From positions 124,001-188,000 of the forward strand of contig CAVWSM010000019.1 of NCBI GenBank assembly GCA_963757805.1: DNA of 64,000 bases. The letters run 5' to 3'. A program made the position numbers and the translations under genes. Positions within the stretch are counted from its first letter, which is position 1; every line of letters starts with the position of its first letter. The notes beneath the pieces were generated by a model. That model had not been told where the DNA came from, made no database searches, and worked only from the letters and a program-made list of their open reading frames with translations. Shown piece by piece: positions 63,914 to 64,000 of this stretch. The DNA is from CAVWSM01 sp963757805. Its GTDB lineage: Bacteria; Actinomycetota; Actinomycetes; Jiangellales; Jiangellaceae.

Positions 63914-64000
63914 GAACTCCCCCTCGTTGACGAGCCGGCTCGATGCCCGAGCTCGGCTGTCTGACAAGAGCCCGGATCAGCGGGCGGTGATACCGCCCCT

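Overview
The window is 64 kb of high-GC DNA from an actinobacterium, probably Propionibacteriales/Nocardioidaceae-like. This rests on the strong G/C third-position bias, frequent GTG starts, the WhiG/FliA-type sigma factor, the LAL-type regulator and the CopC/CopD-CtaG arrangement; the exact genus cannot be read from the sequence. Many genes are split by apparent single-base shifts: the protein continues in another frame within a few codons, and GTGA/ATGA start-stop couplings at the gene ends are kept. I read these as uncorrected indels in the assembly rather than true pseudogenes and give one span per repaired gene. The shifts are unevenly spread: about 12.3-17.1 kb and 39.9-50.9 kb are almost clean, while 9-11 kb and 29-33 kb are dense with them.

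Layout. (1) 0-6.4 kb: glycerol and dihydroxyacetone use, with glpD (partial) divergent from glpF-glpK, then convergent dhaK-dhaL-dhaM; a block of TTGTCAGG-based hairpins separates glpK from dhaM. (2) 6.5-9.0 kb: a small membrane protein and an FtsH-like AAA+ zinc protease. (3) 9.0-18.3 kb: type IV pilus (T4P) machinery, with pilM-N-O-D on the minus strand and pilT, a small gene, pilB, a second pilT and pilC on the plus strand, from one divergent promoter region. (4) 18.4-29.1 kb: mainly envelope and secreted functions: a trypsin-like protease, a lipoprotein, a truncated phosphotransferase, a polysaccharide deacetylase/glycosyltransferase, an ECF sigma/membrane anti-sigma pair, a HEPN-like protein, a secreted protein, a vapBC pair and a secreted metzincin. 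(5) 29.2-37.5 kb: T4P structural genes: sigma factor, four minor pilins and a PilX-like protein on the minus strand; the major pilin, a TadE-like protein and a long Ala/Lys/Arg helical protein on the plus strand. (6) 37.6-45.1 kb: a beta-propeller protein, a CYTH protein, an AI-2E-family transporter, PAP2 and kinase membrane proteins, a SulP remnant and a CPA1 antiporter. (7) 45.2-56.6 kb: an arylsulfatase island with its LAL-type regulator, two sulfatases, a CMD protein and a string of small or membrane proteins. (8) 56.7-64 kb: tRNA-Phe, a CopC and CopD-CtaG copper/cytochrome oxidase assembly locus, a GNAT enzyme and a subtilisin-like protease.

The most notable signal is regulatory. The WhiG/FliA-type sigma gene starts the minor-pilin operon, and sigma-28-like promoters (TCAAG, about 16 bases, CCGA) lie in front of pilM, pilT and the major pilin. 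This suggests that a sigma factor family known for flagella or sporulation drives a Gram-positive type IV pilus here. A second candidate regulon is a set of repeated ATYAGGTGA-like sites around the sulfatase island.
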